Source of the DNA: JAVBOW01 sp031549495
Lineage (GTDB): Bacteria > Bacteroidota > Bacteroidia > Bacteroidales > Rikenellaceae
Length of the DNA: 64,000 bases
Assembly: GCA_031549495.1 (NCBI GenBank)
Contig: JAVBPS010000020.1
Span: 30,857 to 94,856, forward strand
Reading direction: 5' to 3'
Part shown: positions 28,129 to 34,928 of the stretch, piece after piece
How positions within the stretch are numbered: position 1 is the stretch's first letter
How the letters are laid out: each line of letters opens with the position of its first letter
Translations under genes and position numbers: made by a program
Notes under the pieces: model-generated
Told to the model about the DNA's origin: nothing
What the model saw: only the letters and a program-made list of their open reading frames with translations
Databases searched by the model: none

Positions 28129-29052
28129 ATGAAGAAACTCCAGGGAATCGTCCCCCCCATGATCACGCCTCTTTCGGCGGATAACACGATCGACGCCGAA
28201 GGGACGCAGAGGCTTATCGAACATCTGATCGCAGGCGGAGTCCATGGTATTTTCCTGCTCGGCACCACGGGCGAGGCCCAGAGCCTTTCTTACGAATGCC
28301 GGTATAAATTTGTGGAGATGTGCTGCCGCCTCATTGCCGGCCGGATCCCGGTGCTGGTGGGCATTACCGACACTTCGATGGACGAGAGCCTCCGGTTGGC
28401 CCGCCACGCACGTGACTGCGGCGCTTCGGCCGTGGTGGCTGCAGCACCCTATTATTTCGCTCCTTCGCAGCAGGAGATGGTGGAATACTATACCGCACTT
28501 GCCGACAGTCTTTGTTTACCGCTCTATCTTTACAATATGCCCTCCCACGTAAAGGTTTTCATGGAACCCGACACGGTATACACGCTCGCGCAGCATCCTA
28601 ATATTATTGGGCTGAAGGACAGCTCGGCCAACATGACTTACTTTCAGACGTTGCTCCATATGCTGCGCGAAAACCCTGATTTCGCGCTGTTCGTAGGCCC
28701 GGAGGAGCTGACGGGCGAATCCGTGCTGATGGGGGCGGACGGCGGCGTGAACGGCGGCGCCAATATGTTCCCGGAATTGTATGTCAGCATGTGGCAGGCG
28801 GCCCTGAGCGGCGATGTTGCGCAGGTAAAGCGCCTGCAACAGCGCATCATGGCTGTTTCCAGGGCGATCTATACGGTGGGGCGCTACGGGTCGAGCTATC
28901 TGAAAGGGGTCAAGTGCGCCGTCTCCCTGATGGGGATCTGCGATGACCATATGTCGTTCCCGTACCGCAAATTCCGCGATACGGAACGCGCCCGCGTGCG
29001 CCAGGCACTCGAAGGACTGGGCGTATCCCTGCAGAATGACACCTGCGTCTGA
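28129..29052 (+). CDS. Dihydrodipicolinate synthase/N-acetylneuraminate lyase family aldolase
   Basis: Class I pyruvate aldolase of 307 residues, start at 28129 (MKKLQGIVPPMITPL). The pyruvate-binding GTTGEA is at 45-50, the catalytic Tyr135 is in YLYNMP and the Schiff-base Lys163 is in IGLKDSSAN. The YNMP rather than YHIPG motif separates it from the true NanA of this window. True DapA is usually beside lysine genes; here it is divergent from a fucI/kinase/MFS operon, so a catabolic 2-keto-3-deoxy-sugar-acid aldolase is more likely. Substrate unknown. Confidence 0.85.
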   Translation: MKKLQGIVPPMITPLSADNTIDAEGTQRLIEHLIAGGVHGIFLLGTTGEAQSLSYECRYKFVEMCCRLIAGRIPVLVGITDTSMDESLRLARHARDCGASAVVAAAPYYFAPSQQEMVEYYTALADSLCLPLYLYNMPSHVKVFMEPDTVYTLAQHPNIIGLKDSSANMTYFQTLLHMLRENPDFALFVGPEELTGESVLMGADGGVNGGANMFPELYVSMWQAALSGDVAQVKRLQQRIMAVSRAIYTVGRYGSSYLKGVKCAVSLMGICDDHMSFPYRKFRDTERARVRQALEGLGVSLQNDTCV

Positions 29053-29082
29053 TCCTGCAAAATCCCAAGTAGTATTATCTGT

Positions 29083-29118
29083 TTCAGGCGCGGAAGGGTT
29101 GACTCTTTCGCGCCTGAA
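29083..29118. terminator. Hairpin after the aldolase gene
   Basis: TTCAGGCGCG (29083-29092) pairs with CGCGCCTGAA (29109-29118). A 16-base loop and no strong T run, so termination is only likely. Confidence 0.5.
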
Positions 29119-29158
29119 TTGCCAATGCCACCCCAATACCTAAAGACTTGACGTAAAA

Positions 29159-29195
29159 CAAAAAGCACTCAATAACAAACGTTATGAGTGCTTTT
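29159..29195 (-). terminator. Original terminator of the tRNA-Lys gene, now separated from it
   Basis: AAAAGCACTCA and its partner GAGTGCTTTT form a stem with T runs directly downstream of the 14-base tRNA end copy, in the orientation expected for the minus-strand tRNA. The intact tRNA, 33 kb away, now uses another hairpin at 62552-62574. Confidence 0.7.
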
Positions 29196-29197
29196 CC

Positions 29198-29211
29198 GTG
29201 GTCCCTCAGGG
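29198..29211. repeat. Left attachment site (copy of tRNA-Lys 3' end)
   Basis: GTGGTCCCTCAGGG is identical to 62582-62595, which covers the tRNA-Lys discriminator base, the 3' acceptor strand and the 3' T-stem strand. Typical of tyrosine-recombinase integration into a tRNA 3' end. Confidence 0.85.
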
Positions 29212-29221
29212 AACAAGAATG

Positions 29222-29530
29222 CCACTATGCCCCAGCGATTTACAGGATTTCTTAAACTTTTTCTTAACGTGTTTCGAAAAAGTTCAAAAGAACTGCATTT
29301 CCACCAGTGAAGCCAAGGAACGTGCAGCAAAAGTAAGCAAATTATTCGACAACCGGCAAAATCTCCACGAGATTGTCCACGAAGTATTCGGTATGCCTGA
29401 ATCATGGATGAAAATTTATCGAATGGGCGACAAGGCTCCCCCGGGGAGGGAATTCGCCATCGAACAACGCTGGCCCTTTATTGGTGCCATTCTTGTCGTT
29501 TTTCACTTCGATGCCTTTGGGTTTTCATGA
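29222..29530 (+). CDS. Doubtful small ORF at the left end of the element
   Basis: 102 codons from an ATG just inside the left attachment site. The middle (SEAKERAAKVSKLFDNRQNL, then HEIVHEVFGMPESWMKIYRM) looks protein-like, but the end runs through a 46-base repeat that recurs at 30579 and also disrupts another gene there. Most likely the remains of a small gene. No family recognised. Confidence 0.2.
   Translation, partial: PLCPSDLQDFLNFFLTCFEKVQKNCISTSEAKERAAKVSKLFDNRQNLHEIVHEVFGMPESWMKIYRMGDKAPPGREFAIEQRWPFIGAILVVFHFDAFGFS
29248..29267. other. Possible integrase arm site, left
   Basis: TTTCTTAAACTTTTTCTTAA, containing the half-site TTCTTAAACTT that also forms the palindrome at 62437-62459 near the integrase gene. 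Confidence 0.4.
29419..29464. repeat. 46-base palindromic repeat, copy A
   Basis: Begins TCGAATGGGCGACAAGGCT and ends TTCGCCATCGAA. It is self-complementary in part (GGCGA/TCGCC arms and CTCCCCCGGGGAG). Differs from 30579-30624 at three positions. Confidence 0.75.
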
Positions 29531-29548
29531 AAAATGTGAGTATCTTTG
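29516..29548 (+). promoter_or_regulatory. Promoter upstream of the toxin-antitoxin pair
   Basis: TTTG at 29516-29519 and TATCTTTG at 29541-29548, 21 bases apart. A second -7-like TATCTTTG stands at 29611-29618, closer to the antitoxin gene. Confidence 0.55.
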
Positions 29549-29641
29549 TTATGTAGTTTTCTCTTTAAGAAAGCGCAATGAAGACACATTGATTTGCACA
29601 TAAATTGCGTTATCTTTGTAATGAACGAAAAATGCAAGGCC

Positions 29642-29884
29642 ATGACTGCAATTGAATTGAGAGCAAAGAAGATGGAGATCATCGAGATGCTCATGAGCGT
29701 GGATGACGAAAAAACCGTATCGAAAGTATTGTCTGTTATCCGTAAAGCGAAGGAAGCGGAAAATCCTCCCTGTCAGTTTACTGTAGAGCAAATGCGGCAG
29801 CGAATCGCCAAAGCCGAAGCGGACATTCAAAACGGGCGTTTTATCTCCCATGAGGAGATAAAACGTAAAGTTATGCCGCGATGA
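29642..29884 (+). CDS. Antitoxin of a type II toxin-antitoxin pair
   Basis: 80 residues from MTAIELRAKKMEIIEMLMSV. Helix-rich N-terminal half and a C-terminal VEQMRQRIAKAEADIQNGRF / SHEEIKRK tail of the kind that wraps ParE/RelE toxins in Bacteroidetes antitoxins. The stop overlaps the toxin start as ATGA, giving coupled translation. Expected to repress its own promoter, although no DNA-binding domain is obvious. Confidence 0.8.
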   Translation: MTAIELRAKKMEIIEMLMSVDDEKTVSKVLSVIRKAKEAENPPCQFTVEQMRQRIAKAEADIQNGRFISHEEIKRKVMPR

Positions 29885-30210
29885 GAATTGTTTGGGTCGC
29901 TGACGCCCAAGCCGATTTGGAAAACACCTATCGTTTCTTGGCGAGAGAGAGCGAAAAGTCTGCGGTTAAGATACACAATGCCATTTACGACCAAACTGAA
30001 AAACTGACAGGCTCTCCCAAAATGGGTGCAGTCGAGCCGCTACTAAATGGCGATTCCGATCGTTACCGTTCACTTGTAATAAAAATCCCCAAAGTTAAAA
30101 AGACCTATAAAGTTGTTTACAGATACGACGACGAGTTTATCTATATCATTGCGGTCTGGGACTGCCGACAGAATCCGGAAACATTGGCTGTAAGAGTAAA
30201 GAAAAAATAA
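29881..30210 (+). CDS. RelE/ParE-family toxin
   Basis: 109 residues with the RelE/ParE fold pattern: an N-terminal strand MRIVWVADAQADLENTYRFLA, two helices, then the strands YRSLVIKIPKVKKTYKVVYRYDDEFIYIIAVWDCRQNPETLAVRV. The YKVVYRYDD..IIAVWDCRQNP block is characteristic of the superfamily. Whether it targets mRNA or gyrase cannot be told. Probably stabilises the integrated element. Confidence 0.85.
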   Translation: MRIVWVADAQADLENTYRFLARESEKSAVKIHNAIYDQTEKLTGSPKMGAVEPLLNGDSDRYRSLVIKIPKVKKTYKVVYRYDDEFIYIIAVWDCRQNPETLAVRVKKK

Positions 30211-30279
30211 CGAGGGTATTTCCGCGTATTAGCTTAAAACGTGCAACCCCTTTCCCTTATAGGAAAGCGCAAGGAAGAT

Positions 30280-30495
30280 ATGTATAAGCCGATTCAGATA
30301 GACCGAAAAAATCTCACGATCATGGGTGTTCCGTTCCCTGATCTGAAAACGCTCGACAGTGTGGCGGACGCCATCGGGTCTAATATGTTCGAGGGTTTTG
30401 AGCCTACCGAAAAAATGATCCGGTTGTATTTGGATTACAGAAACGGGAAAATCGAAGATTCTCAATTTCTTGCCGCCCTCAAGGCTGCGTTATGA
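30280..30495 (+). CDS. VbhA-like antitoxin
   Basis: 71 residues from MYKPIQIDRKN. The C-terminal part, EPTEKMIRLYLDYRNGKIED then SQFLAALKAAL, matches the short helical VbhA antitoxin pattern (threonine/serine-capped helix, YxxG turn, acidic then LxxL helix) that blocks Fic AMP-transferases. Stop overlaps the following ATG as ATGA. Assigned from pattern only. Confidence 0.55.
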   Translation: MYKPIQIDRKNLTIMGVPFPDLKTLDSVADAIGSNMFEGFEPTEKMIRLYLDYRNGKIEDSQFLAALKAAL

Positions 30496-30701
30496 GCAAC
30501 GCTTACAAGTATATCGATCCCGATTATTTTTATATCGACTCCAAAGCGGTGGTAATGAGGAGTGTGGATGGATATTTCTCGAACGGGCGACAAGGCTTCC
30601 CCGGGGAGGGAACTCGCCATCGAATCTATTCACCTCGGTCAGAATCATCCGGATCATCTCGGCTTTTCAGGTATTTAACTCAAGTGCTGCCATTATGGTG
30701 A
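30492..30701 (+). pseudogene. Truncated partner toxin of the VbhA-like antitoxin (possibly Fic)
   Basis: Coupled ATGA start. The first 30 codons (MSNAYKYIDPDYFYIDSKAV then VMRSVDGYF) look like a Fic-protein N-terminus, but at 30579 the 46-base repeat begins and the rest is unrelated. No HPFx(D/E)GN Fic motif is present, so any toxin is lost. The remaining antitoxin is therefore an orphan. Confidence 0.4.
30579..30624. repeat. 46-base palindromic repeat, copy B
   Basis: Near-identical to 29419-29464. It sits exactly where the putative toxin reading frame loses sense. Confidence 0.75.
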
Positions 30702-30722
30702 GTTAAAATAGTTTGTGTAAAC

Positions 30723-31247
30723 CTACTTTGCAGTTTGGCGACCTACCTGGCCGGGATTGCGCCGCCCTTCCGCATTCGATTTTCCACTTATTCCCTTTTG
30801 CTCGTTAGGCTGCACCTTTTGCAATTTGTCTATCTGCCGACGTAATGCCTCTTTCTCGTTTTGCAATTCTTTGACCTCCCGGCGAAACTCTTCATTCTCC
30901 GAAGTAATCCTGTCAATGGTTGTTGCGTTGCTGCGCAGGATTTCCATACAGTTAAAGGAACCCATATCATTTGCGCTTTGGAGCGGAGGTAACCCCGCGT
31001 TCTCCTGCATGGCTCCTTTGCCGGTCAGTAACCACACGGCATTTATGGTGTCATATCTATTAATAATAGCCTGCATGACCTCGGTGGCAGGCATAGGGTA
31101 TTTCCCCGTCCTTCCATCCAATCGGAACAGACGGTCAATTTTGTAGTGCGGAACGCCGATCAAGGCAGCAAAATTTTTCTTGCTTCGTTTCCCGTGAAGC
31201 TCAATTATTTGCTGTATCCGCTCCGTTAATTCGGGAAGTTTTTCCAT
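30723..31247 (-). CDS. Phage-type CI-like repressor with coiled coil
   Basis: 174 residues from MEKLPELTERIQQ (start at 31247). An N-terminal XRE-like helix-turn-helix (about 10-65, SKKNFAALIGVPHYKIDRLFRL) is followed by a segment NAVWLLTGKGAMQ typical of Bacteroidetes phage repressors, and a long coiled coil (RITSENEEFRREVKELQNEK onward, about 115-155). No LexA-like protease part. Divergent from the Cro-like gene across 114 bases, the usual immunity-region layout of temperate phages. Confidence 0.78.
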   Translation of the reverse strand: MEKLPELTERIQQIIELHGKRSKKNFAALIGVPHYKIDRLFRLDGRTGKYPMPATEVMQAIINRYDTINAVWLLTGKGAMQENAGLPPLQSANDMGSFNCMEILRSNATTIDRITSENEEFRREVKELQNEKEALRRQIDKLQKVQPNEQKGISGKSNAEGRRNPGQVGRQTAK

Positions 31248-31361
31248 GAAAAAAGTATGAATATTTGCTTTAAAAGCGCACATGTATGTAAATAATGTGT
31301 ATATTCGTAATCGGAATACGTTTCAAAGATATGGATAACCTTTCTAAAAAACAAAAGAAAA

Positions 31362-31559
31362 ATGACACTGATCAAGCTACCCTATGGGGGCGAGAAAGTT
31401 CTCGCCCAAAAATTCAATGTGAGCGTCAGAACGGTCTACAACGCGCTTACAGGCCGAACAAAGAAAAGCCCTTTGTCTAATTCTTTAAGAAAGGCAGCTT
31501 TAGAAAACGGAGGGACACTCTACATCAGGCAGGAGCCACATACGAAGCAAGACCAATAG
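31362..31559 (+). CDS. Small Cro-like DNA-binding protein
   Basis: 65 residues with a helix-turn-helix KVLAQKFNVSVRTVYNALTG (about 12-31). Position opposite the repressor suggests the Cro role, opening the early operon that continues into the HTH and replication genes. Only pattern-based. Confidence 0.6.
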   Translation: MTLIKLPYGGEKVLAQKFNVSVRTVYNALTGRTKKSPLSNSLRKAALENGGTLYIRQEPHTKQDQ

Positions 31560-31614
31560 CCATTCTCCTTTCACCGGGAGGATGGCTTTTTTTATAACCC
31601 TAACACAAACTACG

Positions 31615-31911
31615 ATGAGCGAAGTAATTATCCTGACCATGGGGCCGGAGCAGCTTGTCGACCTGATCGCCCGCAAAGCCTCCGAAATGGCCAACGATGT
31701 GGTCGCGGTCGAGGAAAACATCAAACTGATCAGCAAACATAAGGTGGATCGTCACTATCTGAAGCGGAATTTCGGCTGGCGGCGCACCACCATAGAGCGG
31801 ATGGAGAATGACGGCGAACTGGTGCCCGTGTTCACGGGCGACGCGCGGTCGCACTATTACCTGCTCGGGGCCTGCCTGAAACTCTATCTCAAGCAGCAGG
31901 GCAAACTGTAA
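31615..31911 (+). CDS. Helix-turn-helix protein of the early region
   Basis: 98 residues from MSEVIILTMGPEQLVDLIAR. A winged-helix/MerR-excisionase-like stretch, HYLKRNFGWRRTTIERMEND then GELVPVFTGDARSHYYL, lies in the second half. Could be an excisionase or an early regulator. Thirty-eight bases upstream of the initiator gene. Confidence 0.6.
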   Translation: MSEVIILTMGPEQLVDLIARKASEMANDVVAVEENIKLISKHKVDRHYLKRNFGWRRTTIERMENDGELVPVFTGDARSHYYLLGACLKLYLKQQGKL

Positions 31912-31949
31912 CCGGATTCATTCACCGAGCAAAAAACCGACCTTCCCTT

Positions 31950-33128
31950 ATGGATGACAACAGGGATAAAGGATATATAAAGGTCTACCGGAGTTTCTTC
32001 CGGCACGCCCTCTGGCGTGAACAGCGGACATTCAGCCGGGCCGAGGCATGGCTGGATATCTTCGCCAGCGCCAACCATACGCCGGGGCAGGAGATCGTCG
32101 GCGACACCCCGGTCGAAATCGATCGGGGGGAGTTCCGGGCTTCGGTGCGGTTTCTGGCGAAACGATGGAGCTGGAGCAAATCAACCGTCGCCCGATTCCT
32201 GGCCCTATTGAAAGCCGAGGGGATGATCGACCTGCGCGTTGTGCCGGACACCCGGCAGGCCATTATCGTCGTGCTGAACTACGAAACCTACAACGCGCAT
32301 AGCCTTTCGCCGATTTTGCCGCCGGACACCAAATGGGACATCGCGCGGGACACCATTTGCGAAAATGATGGGACACCTTGCGGGACACCTTATGCCGAGG
32401 CATCGTCCTGCGCTCAAAGCGATTGCAAGGACGGGCAAAAAATGGCGGGACACCTTGTGGGACACCTTTCGGAAGATGGCCGGGACACCAACCGGGACAT
32501 CAAATGGGACAAAGAGAAAGAAAGATATAAAGAAAGAGAAAATAATAATACACACATAGATTTTAAGATTGGGTATACACTAAACGCGCGCACGCATGAG
32601 TGCGATCGGGCAGGCGCGCGCACGAGCGCCCCGCCGGCATCCGGCGACGAGGCAGGGCGGCTGACCCAGGTGCGCCCCGCGGATGAACGCTACCTGCCCG
32701 ACGCCCGCGCCCTGCTGGAATGGATCGCCAGCAACGCCTCCCACCTGAACAGCATGGCCGAGCCGTTGAATCTGGCCGAGGCGGTGGAGGTGATGAAACG
32801 CTACGGAGCGTTCGGCAAAGAGGACATCGGCCGTGTGCTGCTCAACCTGAACAACCGGGCTGGCATCGAGCAGACGGAGCGCAACACCTACGCCTCGTTC
32901 CGCAAATGGGCCGGCCTCGACCACCAAATGAACAGCAAACGGGCGGCGCTGCGACAGGCTGCCGAGCAGCGGGCGACGAAAGAACGGTTGGATGCTCAAC
33001 TACGGGCCATGGCCACGATGGATCTGTTGCAGGACAACCGGCGCTACAACGCCCTGCACCGACAGGCCATCGGGCGTGGGGAGATGATGCGCAAACCCGA
33101 AACAGTAGACGAATTGAGAGCGCTATGA
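31950..33128 (+). CDS. Phage-type replication initiator (O-protein/DnaD-like)
   Basis: 392 residues. The N-terminal winged helix (about 5-115) has WREQRTFSRAEAWLDIFASA, EIDRGEFRASVRFLAKRW and WSKSTVARFLALLKAEGMI, as in phage initiators that bind their own origin. A variable middle (about 120-215) is encoded by the iterons and an AT-rich stretch. The C-terminal part (about 250-392) contains DIGRVLLNLNNRAGIEQTER and NTYASFRKWAG, resembling a helicase-loader-interacting region. The arrangement of binding-domain, internal origin, then loader domain is that of lambda O. Part of the early operon behind the Cro-like gene. Confidence 0.78.
   Translation: MDDNRDKGYIKVYRSFFRHALWREQRTFSRAEAWLDIFASANHTPGQEIVGDTPVEIDRGEFRASVRFLAKRWSWSKSTVARFLALLKAEGMIDLRVVPDTRQAIIVVLNYETYNAHSLSPILPPDTKWDIARDTICENDGTPCGTPYAEASSCAQSDCKDGQKMAGHLVGHLSEDGRDTNRDIKWDKEKERYKERENNNTHIDFKIGYTLNARTHECDRAGARTSAPPASGDEAGRLTQVRPADERYLPDARALLEWIASNASHLNSMAEPLNLAEAVEVMKRYGAFGKEDIGRVLLNLNNRAGIEQTERNTYASFRKWAGLDHQMNSKRAALRQAAEQRATKERLDAQLRAMATMDLLQDNRRYNALHRQAIGRGEMMRKPETVDELRAL
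32323..32513 (+). other. Iteron array, candidate replication origin inside the initiator gene
   Basis: Ten copies of GGGACAYC (first copy CGGACACC, last GGGACAAA) start at 32323, 32335, 32347, 32370, 32382, 32447, 32459, 32482, 32494 and 32506. Steps are 12, 12, 23, 12, then 65, then 12, 23, 12, 12, a mirror-symmetric pattern on one or two helical turns. They lie in a part of the protein with no conserved look (…RDT, GTPCGTP, GHLVGHL). An AT-rich stretch follows directly. Confidence 0.75.
32511..32580. other. AT-rich stretch, candidate DNA-unwinding element
   Basis: About 70 bases rich in AAAGAAA, GATATAAAG and AATAATAATA directly after the tenth iteron, in otherwise GC-rich DNA. The order iterons then AT-rich region matches iteron-type origins. 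Confidence 0.6.
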
Positions 33129-33314
33129 CACACGGCAGTATCTGTTCGGAAATCGACGGGCCGGTCGCTGACGGGCACGATCCTCGGTATCGACAGACAG
33201 AGCGGCGAGATAAACGTAGGCTACCGGGGGCGCGGCAACGTGGTGCCACGTCCCAACGGCCGCCTGTTGGCCGACACAGATACCACCCTCGATACTAATC
33301 TGATAGAGAGGTAA
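33125..33314 (+). pseudogene. Fused gene fragments after the initiator
   Basis: An ATG overlapping the initiator stop (ATGA) opens MTHGSICSEIDG, which resembles the MTHGSLFSGIGG start of DNA cytosine methyltransferases, but that frame soon loses sense. In the initiator frame, the stretch from about 33150 to the TAA at 33312-33314 encodes the plausible TGTILGIDRQSGEINVGYRG and LLADTDTTLDTNLIER, without a start codon. Best read as two gene ends joined by a deletion. Confidence 0.35.
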
Positions 33315-33345
33315 CGATATGTCGTATTATCCGACAAGTTGTCTA

Positions 33346-33447
33346 AAATAGACAAAAATAGACGAATCAGCATTGCTATGCCTTCATTAAGAACTACTTA
33401 ACCTGCAAAAGGCATGAAAAAATAGATCAAAATAGACGGAAATAGAC
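33346..33447. repeat. AAATAGAC short repeats with 10-base period
   Basis: AAATAGAC starts at 33346, 33356, 33430 and 33440, plus AAATAGAT at 33420. Two blocks on the same DNA face just upstream of the 33468 gene; may be a protein-binding array or second origin element. Confidence 0.55.
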
Positions 33448-33467
33448 GCAAAAGCAATCATCGGATC

Positions 33468-33776
33468 ATGGGGACCACCATCTTACAACAGGACATTCGC
33501 ACTATCTCCGAGGCGGTAAAAGAGATTACCGGATTCGGGATCGAGGATATTTTCATGGACATCCGCACGCCAGCCCGTGTTATGCCTGCAAAGTCGGCCA
33601 TCTGTCATTACCTGCACCTGCGGGGATATGATTTTGACAGCATCGCCAATGTGCTGGGTATCGAGCGCACCGGGATCTACTACCTGTTGCGCCGCCATGA
33701 TGAAATGCTCTTTTCAGAATCGCTTTACCGCCGCTATATCACGGCCTTCGATCAAATTTTGACAACCAACACATAA
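33468..33776 (+). CDS. DnaA domain IV-like helix-turn-helix protein
   Basis: 102 residues. The region MPAKSAICHYLHLRGYDFDS and IANVLGIERTGIYYLLRRHD resembles the DNA-binding domain of DnaA (helix-turn-helix with an R before a long helix). Small phage and conjugative-element proteins of this kind are common in Bacteroidetes. The AAATAGAC repeats just upstream could be its binding sites. Function unproven. Confidence 0.55.
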   Translation: MGTTILQQDIRTISEAVKEITGFGIEDIFMDIRTPARVMPAKSAICHYLHLRGYDFDSIANVLGIERTGIYYLLRRHDEMLFSESLYRRYITAFDQILTTNT

Positions 33777-33781
33777 CAGTT

Positions 33782-34147
33782 GTGAATCGACTACTCAATT
33801 TCATTTTCGGATACAAATACTATCTGAACATCTGCAACAACCTGCGTGCGGATTTCATCGTATCGACGCCCTTTATAACCCGCCGGCAAGCCAATGCACA
33901 CTGCGCATCCCTGGCCGATAACAGGAGCGTGCTTTTCATACGAACGATCGCATTATGGCACGTAGGAGAAGAGACCACCCGCCCGCCGCAAACGCTCGCC
34001 AAACAAGATGAGGGTCTCGCCCGCGAACTCGAATACTGTTTCAAACAACTCGGTTCGATGCTCAAACCAATGCTCATCCTGCTGGTCGCCGTGATCCTGA
34101 TCTCGATGTATCTGCTGATGTTCCGGCTCGGTGGGGTGGTTGGATAA
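33782..34147 (+). pseudogene. Chimeric ORF: phage-type gene start joined to a copied gspF 3' end
   Basis: Residues 1-58 (MNRLLNFIFGYKYYLNICNN to LFIRTIALW) look like a Bacteroidetes prophage protein of unknown function. From about 33957 the DNA becomes a diverged copy of the 3' end of the gspF-like gene at 45434-45630: HVGEETTRPPQTLAKQDEGL here against RVGEETNRLPQMLAKQGEDL there, then both run ARELEYCFKQLGSMLKP/TRELEYRLKQLGSMLEP to the end, with 12 bases missing after LILLV. It is a scar of rearrangement, not a working gene. Confidence 0.75.
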
Positions 34148-34330
34148 TTTCTGTCCGGTTATCTGAACAATGCTGCGGTGCCGTTCGCGGAAAAACTCAA
34201 AGCCGACCTGGAGACCTTCAACCGGAAGGCGCAGCAGGGGCAGGTCGATCCGGCGCAGGTGGCGGCGCTGAAGCAGGCGGCCGGGGAGCATGTGGATCGG
34301 CAGGCGGTGGAGATGATCGGACGGTTTATG
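34148..34330 (+). pseudogene. Internal gene fragment
   Basis: The stretch after the chimera reads FLSGYLNNAAVPFAEKLKAD then LETFNRKAQQGQVDPAQVAA and LKQAAGEHVDRQAVEMIGRF in one frame, clearly protein-like and helical, but without a start and ending abruptly at the next fragment. Family not recognised. Confidence 0.4.
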
Positions 34331-34659
34331 GGCCGATCATCAAGCGCATACAGCCATAACTCCGTATCCGAGATGACTTCTACCCGGTAGCGCTGTTCCA
34401 AAGGACTGGGCCAGAAGGGGCTGTAGCCGTGCATGACGTACAATTCTTCGGTTGAAGGGGTATAGCGGCAGACTACGATGGCCCCCGGCTTGGCCTCGGG
34501 CCATTCGAAGACGATCCCGTCTTCGCGGAACTCCCAGTAAGTGATCTCGTCCGGTTCGACGGCCTCATGGAATACCCAACCTTCACAGGTGCTGATATGG
34601 TATTCGGCCGACCGCCAGATCCCGATCAGCCTTTTATCTAAAGGTGTGTTCTTTCCCAT
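34331..34659 (-). pseudogene. 3'-truncated small protein gene
   Basis: From the ATG at 34657-34659, about 109 codons read MGKNTPLDKRLIGIWRSAEY, then a lipocalin-like alternation of strands (EITYWEFREDGIVFEWPEA, AIVVCRYTPSTEELYVMHGY, RYRVEVISDTELWLYALDD). The frame then enters the antisense of the neighbouring fragment, so the natural C-terminus is missing. Probably a cytosolic lipocalin-like-domain protein originally. The gap 34660-34928 shows nothing else. Confidence 0.45.
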
Positions 34660-34928
34660 CGATAGCAATATTGACGTGTCTGCGGCAGGGAAAAGCACGG
34701 GCGCAACAAGGCAATTCCGCACATTCCCACCGCATTATAGAACGGTTATCAGCACGTAATATTACAATAGTTACGCCACCCTTGCAATAGGCGGACGGTT
34801 TCGACGGAAAAATGGGCCCAGTGAAATGGATTATCTATCGATCCGGCCCTCGCAGCACGGTCCCAATAGGTGGCGAGTTTTGGTTTAGCCAGTGCACCTA
34901 ATCCCAGGAAGACGGTTTCGGTAGAGAA

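Noticed and set aside
33346..33447. AAATAGAC repeats as a CRISPR array
   Set aside because: Repeats are only 8 bases with a 10-base period, no spacers of usual length and no cas genes. No CRISPR array was seen anywhere in the window.
33782..34147. A second functional GspF protein
   Set aside because: Only the last about 63 residues match GspF, the first domain is missing and the front belongs to another gene.
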